From Skeletonema tropicum (taxonomy: Eukaryota; Bacillariophyta; Thalassiosirophyceae; Thalassiosirales; Thalassiosiraceae): a DNA stretch of 64,000 bases. Each line of letters starts with the position of its first letter. The stretch's first letter is position 1. The stretch spans positions 124,001 to 188,000 of the forward strand of contig JAWZXG010000024.1 in NCBI GenBank assembly GCA_037178625.1. The letters run 5' to 3'. Shown one piece after another: positions 1-12,015 of this stretch. Made by a program: the position numbers and the translations under genes. The notes beneath the pieces are model-generated. The model was not told the origin of the DNA and did no database searches. It worked only from the letters and a program-made list of their open reading frames with translations.

Positions 1-2820
1 AGATTATGATAAATAGCTATTAGAAGAAATGAAAGTATGGTGAGAAAGAGCAATAAATGACAGTGGTGTGAGTTGATGTGGAAAATAAAGAAAAAAATGT
101 ATCAGTTTTTTTTTATATTACCTTTTCCCCCGGATTCTTGCTCAAACTTCGTACAATAGGATGGACCGACATCATCGAAGGCGTGATTGCTGTAAAATTG
201 TTGGGGGGGGAGGCTGGTGAAGAAGGAATTGTAGCGGCTGCATAGCATGGTTGTGATGGCTGGAAGGCGCATAGCATGGTTGTGATGGCTGGAAGTTGCG
301 GCGAGATGGGTTTGGAAGGGTGCGGTGTTGCAGTTTGGATCGTGATATCTGAGATGCTAACCAATAATAGCGACCTTTGCAGCCAGAGCGCTGATAAACA
401 ACCGAAATGCCACCGTCTAGAAGAGGTTCCTGTGTGTGCGGGATTGTTTCCGGATTCGATGAGTAACGGCTTTTTTGGATGGTAAATGAAATAGACACAT
501 AACATTGTTATTTACCCGAATTTTCCTACGCTACGGGCGGCATATGTTGATTGTGTTTGTGATGAATAGAGGAGGTGTTGACCTTGCTTCATGCTGGTTG
601 CTGTTTGATGAAAGCAGCAATTATGTTGTGTGGCGTCGCGACATGGTCGACGCACAGTTGACAATTTTGAACGGTGCGTGCGTGCGGTGGTGATGGCGGT
701 TGCTTTTTTCATTGAGATGCCTGTCTTTCCACCACACTACACATCGATCTAAGGGGAATATTTGTGGCGATGGACGGACCGTAAAGTACTATATATTATC
801 AGGGTCAGAAATCTGCGTAGCAGAATCGGAGGGGAGCGGGGAGCCCGATCAAACTAAACTCGACTTGGCCCCCTCATTTTGCTAGCACTTTTCAAAACGG
901 TTCACTTTGAACACAATAACCATGGCGATGGTGGCGGCGATGGTATGGAGCGGAATGGAGGTCGGCACCACCATAAACCGGCGGCGGACACCTCAGGGGA
1001 CCCATATGGCCCTATGGTGTGAAGGAATTTTGTCTCCAAGGTCTCTGATGTTATTTCTTGGTTTCCTCCTACAAAAGTGACCGTTATTTACATAAAAAGC
1101 GACAACTGCATAGGCCCCCTACGCAACAATGACCTTTGGGACCTGAATACTGTCTATTACTCGACAACCTGGCACTATTTATGATATATGGCGACATTGG
1201 ATGATGCGGCTACTGATCAATTCGTCTAGAACCGTCGGCATGGCCCACCTACGCGGACACCATGATTACATCACAAAATAGGCACTTTAGGTGGGAAGGA
1301 TGAAGTGGGTATGTCAGCACTGAAATGGTGATAGGTGACATCAAAACAATAGACATGCTCTACAGAAGCGTTGTGGTTGGAGCTTTTGTCATGGCAGGCC
1401 AAATATAGAGAGATTGTTGCACATGATGTGGTAGGTTCTGGAATGAAGTAACAATTTTTTATTGAGGAAGCGAGTGCGTTGTCTTGCAACCGGGAAGATA
1501 GGTACAATGTCTTCGACAGAACACGACAAACCGATATTATTCGATTGCACGAGGGAAGGTGACAATATGGTCCATCCAGAGTTGCCTTTATTCACGGCCA
1601 TTGGCTGGCTAGATGCAGAGAAACAAATACAGCACAAATAATAATGAAGGGGGGAACGGACGCATTACAACAATACACTTGGGATTGGTTACAGCACAGT
1701 GATATTTGATAGCCCATCATGTAGGTAGTGATGAGATGGCATCATGACCGGGGAAGGCTAAGAGGCGGCATTCTGTTCTGGGCGAAGCATCTACGCTTGA
1801 GCCATCTTCTATTAGGAATAAGCAGAACTAGAAGGACAAACAAACAATAAAAGGCAACCGCCGGTGAAGTCATCAATCTGAAACTGAGGCGGACAAATGA
1901 GACTTTAGAAGTATTGTACTGAAGGGTGTGGCAACAATATCATCTATGGAGGTTTGTCAGCTGAGTAGAAGAAAAGATAGTCTATTTGAATTCGACGCAG
2001 CCAGAGTGCAAGATGTATCTGACCAGGTAAGCTGAATTCAGTTCTAGAGGGAGTCTATGATCGATTGACAATATTAATAATTGTGAGTGTTACTACTACT
2101 AGACTTCTTCATGGTTGTTAATGGATATGGAGATGATGCTGTCGACGTGGATCTTTCCTACGCACTTCTTCTGAATATCTACGTGAAGAGATCGATACAT
2201 AAATACTATTATGTCAGTACCTATCGTACCTCGACAGTATCTTCCTACTGACTTATGCAACAATCTACACAATAACAAGAAATAGAAAACATCGTTTATA
2301 TGTAATAATCCAAACATTAGTGATAACATTTTCATAATAGTCATAACCTCTACACAAGCACTACGCACATATGTTGTCTTCTCAAGAGATTATAACATGT
2401 TGATATGTGAGATTAAGATGTACAGGCTGAAGCAGAATACATCAGCGTTTTCTAGGTGAAAAACTGATTTAGATCAAGGCTTGATGATGTGTTAGAATCC
2501 TATTTGATTGTGCTATGCTTGGCGGCTCAACATGATGGTCGTGTTGTGTGTTGTGTTGCCGATTTGTGAGATGTGCTGTGAAAAAAATGGGCGTGTAAAA
2601 ATACGGAAACGAACTCCCTCCATTTGACAATATGATGATATTATGACCTGCAGGCACCTAAAAACAGTATGAAAGCACTATGTCTGTTTGTTTATCTTAT
2701 CGGTATCGGCGGAAATTGACGACGAAGATTAGATAAATCGAAGCGCAGCGGCAGAAGCGGACGGTTATCAGTGTGTAGATAGTAGATGATAGTCAAATCA
2801 CCCTTCGAATAGGTTTTGGG
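1..2820. other. Non-coding stretch, no supported gene
   Basis: I see no convincing coding region here. The small open frames on both strands are short, overlap each other in opposite directions, and show no recognisable motif. The only repeat I can point to is a direct duplication of about 27 bp (positions 240-266 and 269-295, core GCATAGCATGGTTGTGATGG). The stretch may include the promoter of the dUTPase-like gene at its right end. Confidence 0.5.
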
Positions 2821-3047
2821 GTCTTTGCCACAATACAATATTAGTACGCAGCAGCTCGACCGGACGCGGGACAGAGGAGGTGGGGACGGACCCTTTTTTC
2901 CGGGAACCGTTCGTTTGGCTTGATCAGTCCTATGAAGAAGATCTCGTCTATCTCTCCAGAGCCGCCCCCACCCTATTCAGCTATCTAACTTCCGCAGATG
3001 GCGATACATCTCCAGCCTTCTATTACATTGTTTCCACACCTCCCATC

Positions 3048-3505
3048 ATGCTATTGGTAAAACTCCTCAGTCCTAATGCCACTATGCCAACTCGCTGGTC
3101 ACCCGAATCTGCTGGGTTTGATTTATGTGCAGCGGAGCCTAAAGTCGTACCTGCTGGGGGGATGGCAGTTATTAAAACTGACTTGAGTGTTGCCTGTCCA
3201 GAGGGAACTTATGCCCGTATCGCTCCAAGGAGGCAAGTCCGACAATGCTCGATATTGTGTGCTATGTTATCATGCATTCATATTAATTCCTGCGTTTTGT
3301 TCTGTTGTGTATTATGTAGTGGTGTTGCTGTTAAGAGAATGATCGGCTGTGGTGCTGGAGTTGTCGATGCTGACTGTAAGCTAAAATTGAAGTACAAATT
3401 AACAGCCTCGCTTATTTCATTGTAACCCATCTCAAAATTTCATATTCATATATTTTTTAAACAGATCGAGGAAATGTAGGTGTGGTTCTCTTCAATTTCG
3501 GTCAT
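3048..3505 (+). pseudogene. DUT: dUTPase (dUTP diphosphatase), 5' part with three exons, truncated after motif 3
   Basis: dUTPase hydrolyses dUTP to dUMP and pyrophosphate, keeping uracil out of DNA. The ATG at 3048 gives an N-terminus that aligns with eukaryotic trimeric dUTPases. Motif 1 (SAGFDLCAAE), motif 2 (GTYARIAPR, then SGVAVK after splicing) and motif 3 (GAGVVDAD, then YRGNVGVVLFNFG) are all visible. Exons are about 3048-3232, 3320-3375 and 3465 onward. Intron 1 (3233-3319, 87 nt) starts with GCAAGT and ends in TAG, so it is a GC-AG intron. Intron 2 (3376-3464, 89 nt) is GT-AG. After the FNFG of exon 3 (about 3503) homology stops abruptly. The frame then runs through unrelated residues to a TGA near 3552, and motifs 4 and 5 (GDRIAQL-like and the Gly-rich C-terminus) are absent. 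I therefore call it broken. A third intron leading to a distant last exon cannot be fully excluded, but I found no motif 4 or 5 sequence downstream to 4.8 kb. Confidence 0.8.
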
Positions 3506-3809
3506 CGTCTGCCCTTTCTTCACGTTTGCGTCGTTCTGGAACATAACGTTTGATGGGAAAATGAAAGTACTCTGGGATCTCCCTTTTGCCTCCACTCAAA
3601 TAGTCAATGAGTTCTTCAGGCAAGTTGGAGACCTTTCGAAGTTTATTTTTATCCAGTCGCCCAAAGGTCTCCAGTTCGATCTCAACTCCACGATTTACTT
3701 TTTGTTCTTCTTCAGGATTAAGACGACGTTGATTGAGAAAGTCTCGCATCTCCAACGAGCACCGAAACTCAAGGGTTTGAAGAAAAAAGGGTGCCATGCT
3801 ACCATACAA
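3492..3809 (-). CDS. Hypothetical ORF, probable gene fragment fused antisense to the dUTPase break
   Basis: This 105-aa frame on the minus strand looks like real protein (LNPEEEQKVNRGVEIELE, LPEELIDYLSGGKREIPEYF, charged Arg/Glu-rich tail). I do not recognise a family. Its last two codons and stop lie inside the dUTPase exon 3 sequence, so the natural C-terminus is probably missing. The boundary coincides with the point where dUTPase homology ends. I infer that a piece of another gene was joined here in reverse orientation, either by a transposon carrying it or by rearrangement. Confidence 0.35.
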   Translation of the reverse strand: MYGSMAPFFLQTLEFRCSLEMRDFLNQRRLNPEEEQKVNRGVEIELETFGRLDKNKLRKVSNLPEELIDYLSGGKREIPEYFHFPIKRYVPERRKREERADDDRN

Positions 3810-3950
3810 TTTTTCAGATCACCAGCTTTTATTTTTGTATGGACTTGTTGATTTCCTGCAGTGTAAGTTTACTCCTCTAAGTAGATATATTTATGAAACC
3901 CCTTTCACCTGCATTGCTCGGCGTCTTTCCAATCCGGCGGCTAAACACTC

Positions 3951-4447
3951 TACTGTTCGTTTGCTTTCAGTTTGCAAGTACCTATTTTGTGCGACGCTTA
4001 ACTTTTTTTCTCGTGGGAGTTTTGACTCCGTTATTTTTTTAAAACGCGCGTCAGTTCTTCCTCTGTGTTTTGATCTGCCCGCCGTTTGTGTTTATGTGGG
4101 TAGCAAAAGTGCTAAGCGTCGCACAATTAAGCAACCTCCTCCAACTTGAAGTTTTTGAAGTCGAGTCAATTGTGTGTGGCTTCGGATAAAAACCCAGTAC
4201 CGTTTCATATCATACTACTTCCTACGTACATGCGGTACTCACCGGCCATCAACCATCCAAATGGACCCAGACCATGGTGAAAAATGGCTTCCTACGACCC
4301 TCAATAACACAGTAACTAGAAGGATTTAGAACTTCCTTGCAGTGGTAATCGTCATCCCTTGGCCATTAGGATCTCATCGATACCTTACTTGCCACCATAA
4401 TCATGATACTGAAAAAAAACTTGCAAGCTGAAAGCAAACGAACAGTA
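3951..4447. mobile_element. MITE, Tc1/mariner-like, copy C of the TACTGTNCGTTTGC family
   Basis: A 497-bp element bounded by TA on each side. The terminal inverted repeats are about 29 bp with one mismatch. The left end reads TACTGTTCGTTTGCTTTCAG. The right end, reverse-complemented, begins with the same bases and continues with CTTGCAAGT where the left has TTTGCAAGT. The interior has no transposase. The TA target and the ends resemble the two elements at 57876 and 61349, which share TACTGTACGTTTGC. Its interior is different from theirs, so it is a relative rather than a recent sister copy. Confidence 0.75.
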
Positions 4448-4820
4448 TCTATGTGGGGGTGTCATGTTTGCTTGAGCTGAGCTTCAAGTACCCCTTCTCA
4501 TCAATCGTGTGTGGGGCTACATAAGCTGACACCTTGACACCGTTTCTCGCCGATAAAGGGAATCGGTACTCAGTTGACAAGCCGATCTTGATTAGGCCTC
4601 ACCTGAGAACTGAAGAGAACACCAACGGCAGCGCACACACAGCAAGTAGCCCCTTCAAGAGAGGGCACACCTGACGTACTTAAATTTCTGATATGCAGCA
4701 TAAAAAATCAGAGCCTACCAAATAATTGTAGCATTAGATAGATCTTGAACAGTCACTTGTTCCACATATTAACTGGTGATGTCCAGAGTGCGTTACTACA
4801 TTAATTGAATTTACCATATC
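4448..4820. other. Intergenic stretch between MITE and RING gene
   Basis: No open frame with recognisable content. It should contain the promoter and 5' leader of the RING-finger gene at 4826. I see no clear TATA box. Confidence 0.4.
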
Positions 4821-4825
4821 CATCC

Positions 4826-5251
4826 ATGACGAATAATGAATTCGATGACCCCCTCCTGAAGAGGCTTATCTGCCCCATCTGCCTTGATGTGTTCAATGAC
4901 GCTGTGCATCTGGATAAATGCGGACACGAGTTTTGCAATTCTTGCTTAGAGCTATGGTTATCGAAGAGCCTAAGCTGCCCTATCTGTAGGAAAGTCGCAA
5001 AGATTGATGACATACGTCCTTGTAATCTGTATCGACTTGTTCTAGGTATTGACAAATGCCGCATGCAATTAGAGGCTGCGGATGCCTCATTGATAAATAC
5101 AGATGAAGAAGGGACAAGTGGGTTGTCAAGGCGTCTGATTAATCTAAAGGAAACGATTACGTTGATATCAAATGGTTCACTCTTCGCGAAGATAGTCTCC
5201 GACACAGGAGTCACTGAAAGTATGACACACCCTGGCTCTGGGGAGTTTTGA
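4826..5251 (+). CDS. RING-finger protein, putative E3 ubiquitin ligase
   Basis: RING E3 ligases bring ubiquitin-loaded E2 enzymes to substrates. From the ATG at 4826 (MTNNEFDD) the protein is 141 aa. The RING is at residues about 16-55: CPIC, then C-G-H-E-F-C-N-S-C, then CPIC, giving a C3HC4 pattern with normal spacing. The remaining C-terminal half has no recognised domain and no membrane segment. No intron is visible. The gene is convergent with the Helitron helicase, and the two stop codons lie about 166 bp apart. It could be an independent host gene or a gene carried by the Helitron; the sequence alone does not decide. The product class is clear; the substrate is unknown. Confidence 0.75.
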   Translation: MTNNEFDDPLLKRLICPICLDVFNDAVHLDKCGHEFCNSCLELWLSKSLSCPICRKVAKIDDIRPCNLYRLVLGIDKCRMQLEAADASLINTDEEGTSGLSRRLINLKETITLISNGSLFAKIVSDTGVTESMTHPGSGEF

Positions 5252-5416
5252 GGGGGCAGAAGAAGGATTACAATAGAATTGAGACAAAACAACCCTATAG
5301 ACATAAACAACGTTGTAGACAAAATCAATTTCGCTTGGATTATAGATATGCATACATACAGGTAGTATATATACTTGCTTTATTCAAACACATCAAGGCT
5401 ATGTATTACCCTGAGT

Positions 5417-8400
5417 CTACACTACATTTACATCTTCAAGACGTCCTCGTCTCCTCGCCCTGTCAAAATCAATTTGTTGGAGACCTCTCATTCGGTCGAG
5501 AAAGGCCATGTAGTCTCGTGATGGTGGTTTGATATCACGGAGCTTAAGTCTTCGGAACAAATATAGGCCTGTTAGAGTCCGAACCCGAGAAAGAATAACG
5601 TATATCCAGTTAGTGGACCTGTTCCAGGAGCAGACAATGACATTGTCTTTCGTCAGACCTTGGAGTTTGTGGCCTGTAATGGCGTCGCTTGCATTCACCG
5701 GAAGTTGAGTCACACCACACGCCATCGGTATTGTCTCTTTCGTCATGTCATGGGGGGTTACGTGCGCTGTGGCAGTGACCTTTTTGGGCTTGAGTTTGAA
5801 ATATCTTGGCGAATCACCTTTTCTGGGATAGTGTTCGAACTCGGCAAATTCCACGTCCGATGCGCAGACAGTCCAGACCTTTCTTCCGTCCCACACTTCG
5901 CACCCATAGCTAATTGGGTTGTCTCTCAATTTCACCCGAACTAGTCGAGCCTGGGTTCCGTTACCCGTTCCTTGTTCCTTCAGATTATCGTTTGAATTGC
6001 ACATGAAATATGCGCCAATATAACAACAAAGATGCGGACTTATCAATTTCTTTCCCTGTCTCACGTCTGTATCTCCGAGTTCAATTATTCTCTGGCGCAG
6101 CGTACCAACTTTTGCATCCGACGAAGTTAGTGATTCTATGAGGCCTTTTATAATGATAGTGTGATGGGGGGGATCGTCGTCGTCGCCAGCTTGTGGGTGT
6201 GTTTGCCTAAGATGCTCTTGAAATATGGCCGCTGTTATTGCATTTCTTTGCTTATTGGTCTCACAAGCGTAGCAGGTATCGCCATCGAATTGCTTGGGTA
6301 ATTTAATACCATCGTCACCAACGTATCTCTTGTTGATTTTATCCACGTCATCCTGTGTCATTTCACCTCTACACAATCTCTGCAGAATGCGTCCATATGC
6401 TTCATCGTCTTTAAATCGGTGGAGACCATCCAGGATGATGGCGCAGTTGATGTTGTTCTCAAAATGTCTCGAGGATGTGGGGTGCCATAACTTTTGCGAT
6501 GCTTTCATTTGAATAGGCTCGTTTTGTTGAAAGTCTCCAGCAAATATGATGCTATACCCTCCAAATGGTTGGCGATTATTACCAATCCTCTGCAAAGTCC
6601 TGTCAAGCTTCAAAAGCTCGTCATCTTTCAGGAATGACACCTCGTCGATTATGAGGATGCGGACACCCTCAAACGCCTTCTCCTCGTCAGCGCTCAGGTG
6701 TGGAGTGCTGCCCTGTTTGGCGATGTAGGTTGCCTTCACTGTGGTGACCCCCCCAAACGCAGCAGCAGCTGATCCAGTGTAGGCCGTAAACAGAAATGTA
6801 TTATCCGCCCACATGATAGACGTAGCCTTGCAAAATTCGTAGCAAAACTTCTGTGCAATCTTGATTGCGGTACTTTTACCTGCTCCGGCAAATCCCGTCA
6901 CAAACATGAGCAGCTGCTCTCTTCCTCCCCTCTCTCGTAATTCCTGCTTCAATGCCTCGATGTCATTCATGGTATCTTTCCCGATTGCGGTCCATAGTCC
7001 CCCTAGTAACGTTGAGCCGTCTTCGTCTTGCGTCAATAAACCAAGCAAGAATGAACAGGCAATCACTTCGTACATGATGTATTGTTTCTCGTCGAGGCGT
7101 TTCTTTTCATCCCGCAGGACAGCACGAGCAACACCTTCGAGTGTAGGAACTGAAACCTGTTGAGGTTTGTCCTCCCCGGCACATCCTTGCTCATGCGGCG
7201 AATCCGGAACAGGAATGTTCATATTGCAGTCGGATTCATCTGTGGAGTAAACATCATCGTAATTCCCTCCACCCAGGAGTGAACCCTTGATCAGCTGTAT
7301 GATAGTGGGGTATGATCCCCTCTCTGTCTCCTCGGACTTTCGATCATTTGATACTGTGGGGGTAGCGGTGCTGGTAGTGGTAGATGCACCAATATCATTC
7401 CCAGAGATAGCAGTATTATTGGTCGAGCTGGAGATGATTGATTCATCTGGCGACGACGATGCAAGACGGGCTTCCACGAGACGGGTATGGGTAATGTTGG
7501 TCGGATCAAGGAGCCTTTTGTGAGTGTAGGCGCGGACAAAATTCTCGTATTCTTCTCCCTCCTCCCCATTTTCGTATTGTGCACAGTAAAAGGCGATATC
7601 TTTTACTAGATTGTCATTCTGCTCCTCCGAGTCATCCCGTGCATCCCTTTCAGCGTATTTCTCTGGGAAAGGTGCAAGATCCGAAATTACGTCTGTAGCG
7701 CGGCCTTGACATTGTTCCATACTCATTCTGTCCTCGTTGTTCTGTAAAATATCAAATCCTTTAACCCAGAAAGCGGGCCCAGTTTCATTGCCGTCCTCAT
7801 TCAGATACAAATACTGTTTCGATAACAAGCTTTTGTCGTCTTTGATGTCAATAGCACTCGGCGGTAGCAGGAACTCCGTCTCGCATTTTTCTTTATAAGA
7901 AAGACGGCCCATCTGCCTATAGTACTCGATGCGGAACGCATTGAATCTGTTCCAGTAACTATTCCCTTCGGTCCGTTCCCCCTTCAAAACGTCTAATCCA
8001 TTTTCCCCACGAAAGGGGCAGAACATCAAAAGAGCCATCTTTGCATAATTCTCTCGTTTCTTTTTCACCTCTTCGCTTGGTGCATCGTCGTTGACGCGAA
8101 GTTCTTCGATGCGGCACAGGCTACCATCGGGTAGCGACACGTTTGGGATCCTGACACGTTTCAGCTTGCTCAGATAAGCGAAGTTCACGCCAGGGTGACC
8201 TTTTTCAAATGCCATTTGTTTTGTTTCGGCTCCGGCATCATTGGACAGACCATCCTTTTTGTACCCCTTTGCGTAATACATTGATTGCTGGTAAAAGCAG
8301 AGAGCTTCCAAGTCTCTGGGCCGATAAATGTAGTCATTGGCAGATATGTCCTTCCATTGTGTCACCTCATTGCGACCCTCCTTGCATATCCGAACTATGG

Positions 8401-11400
8401 CGCTGACCTCATCGCTTCCATTCTCCAAAACTTCTGCTAACTGACCCACGAGCAACTCCGCAAAGTCATGAGAGAAATGAAATCTCGATCCTTTATTAGA
8501 CGCAAGGTTGTGGCTCATCGGAGCACTAATTACATTCCGCGACGTCGCCGCGTTGATTCCCGATAAAACTCGAGACAGGCCCTCAACCCAAGTATTTGTT
8601 TCCTTTTCTTCTTCTTTGGTCCCCTCCCCTGACTGTTCGCGTTCTTCTCTCTCACGTTGTGCCCTGACTAATCGCCTGATGACACTCTTAGCAACAACAT
8701 CCCTCGGTTCTCTGTCATCAGACTGCGTATTTTTGCAGTTGTAAAGTGTCTGGTACCAAGTTTGCCCCGAATCGCCGATCGCAATGTTTGTGTTGCAAGT
8801 GAATATATGGGACAGCACTCGATTGTAAACGTTCATAAATTGGCACCCCTGAGGACGCTGAATTTCGACAACGAACCTGTTTTCTCTGCACGTACCACCA
8901 TCCAACGTGTGCCGCATCACCTCAATCGGCGTATTCCCATCATACACCCGTGTCCCTTTGTTCTTTGCCACTTCCTTGGCCAGGTTATTCACGACAGCAG
9001 CATCCTTGGACAAGTCGTGCAAGGTAGCCGTGTTAGTCTCATCAGCTGCGTCTTCGATCGATTTAGCCACGGCAGCAACTTCCTGGATGAGATTCTCGAC
9101 ATCGAAAGAACTTCTAGAATTGGCCTCGGACAGGCGCTCGACTGATCTTTTTAATCTTTCATCGATTTCCTCTTCTGACCAATGACACTGCCCCCATTCA
9201 TCAAGTTCTTCTTCTTCCGCCCTCTTTTCTTGCCACAAAAGAATCAGATCTTTCATCACGTCGGTTACAAGAATATCAAGCTCATTCCCAGAAGTCGCCA
9301 GAAAGGGAAACAGGAAACGGCACTCACACCCTTTCTTAAAACAAGAAGAAGCATGTTTCGTTGCATGTTGATTAAATCGTTCGTTCAAAAGGATATACCT
9401 CGATATCGAATCAGGATCCGAGCCATTGACATCTGGCACATCATACATGGTACGATAAGCGGCAATGTCCAGCCTTTCACTGGAAAGCGGATAATTTAAT
9501 GAGTTCGCGGAGGATCCTTGCTGAAGGTTCTTCAGCACCTCTGTGGTAACATCGGTGGTGGCCTCGCATTTGCCACACGATTTGCATTGCATCACGCGTC
9601 CTTTTATATTTTTGCAACCTTCCTCGTGCCTAGCTTCTCTGAGTATGCTGGGACAGCAATTCTGGAAGATTTCATTCACAGGCCCCTTCTTGTCGTCTGT
9701 TCCACGACATGTGTGCGTAACCTCGACTTCAAAATCACATTGACGAGCGCACATTATCTTGTTCACGTATGCGATATAGCTAGCTCTTGCGAGTTCTCTT
9801 GTATTCTTATCTTTGGCAAACAGCAGGCGTCTCAATTGGCCAAAGTGCTTTATCCACACAAGCCAGTGGGAATGGAGTGACCCCCTTCCTTGCTCCTCGT
9901 CGGCTCTGCAATAAGCCTCCATCACTCCAAACAACATCCTTTTCCCCCTCTGCTTCTGCGGTTCCCAGCCAAACAAGCACTCTAAAGCTATCTGCATCGC
10001 ACCCTGAAACTCTAGAGAACAGGCTCCAGGATATTTTCGTCGGATTCTTCGCCGTAACGTCAGATCAGCTAAGCATTCTGCATCGGACGAGTCCAGTGGA
10101 GGCATTGACGTCTATGTTGGAGACACGCCCAAAGGAAAAAGAGAAAGATGAGTGTTTACCCTAATAACATCAATCTGCCACTACAAGTTACATTACAAAG
10201 CAGAGGACTTACTCCTTCGCCATTGGCATCCGCATATGGGTATAGTCGCACTCTGAAGCTACACTCATCGTCAATCGTTATTGTTACAAAGAGAGAGTGC
10301 ATCCCGAAGAAGTCCTGAAGGGCAAAGCACTTCCGCCGAGCGCTCTTTGCAGCTTCTTCATTCATGCCCAAATGGCGGCAAGATGCGCTCACAGCCTTGA
10401 GAAACTTGCTGGCTGTACTAGTACTTTTCTTGTTGGCATGCTCCTCGTTGATTGCTTCTTCAATTTCCTCGATGGTCATTTTGCCGATTTCATCACCAAC
10501 TGCTTCACCATGCTCGTTAACCAGTGGCCTACATTTCATCACGGCGCTCTTAAACGATAATATCCGCCCAAGTAAAAAGTTTGCGACAAGCACGAATTCA
10601 CTTTCCATGAACTGAGGCAGGGACAACTTTAGATAATGCCGAATTATTTCCTCATCAGAAATCTTATTCCGGCGTTCTAGAGTTGGCCCTCCACTTCCAA
10701 ATGGGAATACAGTAGGAAACACACTCTCCAACTTCATTACATCCAAATGACTGGCATAATTGCCCCCGTGTATAGCAAGCGTTGGCGCCGAGTGATCTTT
10801 CAGAATGGCCATCACAAGTTCCCTACTCGTTTTGTACACACTTGTGTCTGTTGTTGGTTCCCCTCCACCAGAAAAGTAAAATGTAGCACCTTCTTCCTTA
10901 TTCTCTTTTGCGGGGTCCCCAGGTATATCCGTGTTTGAATCGGAATCAGGGTCTTCTACCAACTCAATATTTACAGCTGAACTTTCATCCTCTATTACCA
11001 AGTCCCTGAATGCGGGGTGGTGTTCCTTGAACCAGTGAAGCAAGCCAAAATAAAGCCTTGTGTCCAGCTCTGCCTTCTTTCGAACAATGTCTTTTTGGGT
11101 TGGTGTCATCCTCCCATTCAAAACCACATAAATATTTGACGCAACACCTGATTGGTGTAGACAATTTAATGCACCTGCAACCTTCGCCTGATCTGTCTCA
11201 AAGAACTGAAAATTTCCGATCAGGCTCTGATGCCTGCCTCCTCGGTAAGAGAATATATAAGCGTAAGGACGAGTGGGAGAAATGGCAGCAGCCATAACAC
11301 TCGTCACTAAGCTCACCGTCTGATTAGGAATGGGCTTTCCGTGCTCGTCGTGGACTTCTTTTGTCGTCTTCAAGCTTTTCATCTCTCCATCTTGTTCAAA

Positions 11401-12015
11401 CGCGATGGTTGTAGGTATGGTTCCGATCAAGAAGCCATTGGCAATCGAGTGTTTTGGAGGGGATTCGCTCTTGGTCCTTAGGGAGGCTTTACAGCTTGAA
11501 CAGATCATGAATTCACTAGCATCATCTTTACCGAAGCGCCTCGAGAGGAGCATGCCTTCCATACCACTAATTTCGTACTGTTGTTTGAGCTCTTGGTCAA
11601 TTTCCTGTCCTCCATGATAATATTCTTGGTACGCCTCTACTCCAAGTCGGTCTTTGTGCTCTAGAAGTTCTTCCTTCGTGATCCAACACAGCTCCTCCGT
11701 TCCAATAATGAATTCATCACACACACTGCACCCAATGGCTCGGTGGCAGCCATCGCAATTGCAGCTGTCACCATTTTTTGTATTTGTACGTAACAGCAGC
11801 TCTCGTGCCTTGTTTGCACCATCCAAGTTCACTTCGATGTAAGGCACTTCACCATTGATGAAGATGTCGTCATCCTCGCAATAGGCATAATGTTCGACCT
11901 TGTTGGCTTCGGTTGCTTCGTTCCTCCTCTTTCGCCTTTCATTATCGTCCTGCTGCCGCCGTTTCTTCTGCTGGGGAGTCTCGTTTTTTCCGTTCCTCAC
12001 GTTTTCGCGAGGCAT
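5417..12015 (-). CDS. Helitron Rep-helicase (HUH nuclease plus Pif1-like helicase), two exons
   Basis: Rolling-circle transposase of the Helitron. Exon 1 is 12015-10213, the intron 10212-10112 (101 nt, GTAAGT to CATAG, phase 0) and exon 2 10111-5417, giving about 2165 aa. The intron joins the start of the Helitron N-terminal domain (FFGMHSLFVTITID) to its remainder. That remainder contains AYCRADEEQGRGSLHSHWLVW, whose HSH is the HUH metal-binding motif. A Cys/His-rich stretch follows (NQHATKHASSCFKKGCECRF). The helicase has Walker A GFAGAGKST (about residue 1670), Walker B ILIIDEVSF (about 1755) and a late TGHKLQG motif (about 2075) standing for the usual TIHKSQG. A Cys-rich region near the N-terminus (CDGCHRAIGCSVCDEF) may bind zinc. 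The long frame is intact, so the helicase part could be active. The true N-terminus probably lies further upstream (next entry). Confidence 0.85.

Noticed and set aside
113..505. Overlapping minus-strand ORFs of 108-130 codons
   Set aside because: Pro/Ser-rich by chance, inflated by the local 27-bp duplication; no motif, and competing frames overlap.
11980..12005. Programmed -1 ribosomal slippage at A AAA AAC in the Helitron
   Set aside because: The heptamer is present, but a -1 shift from its proper frame would lead from the Rep frame into the upstream frame, the wrong direction. A +1 shift or one surplus A is needed instead.
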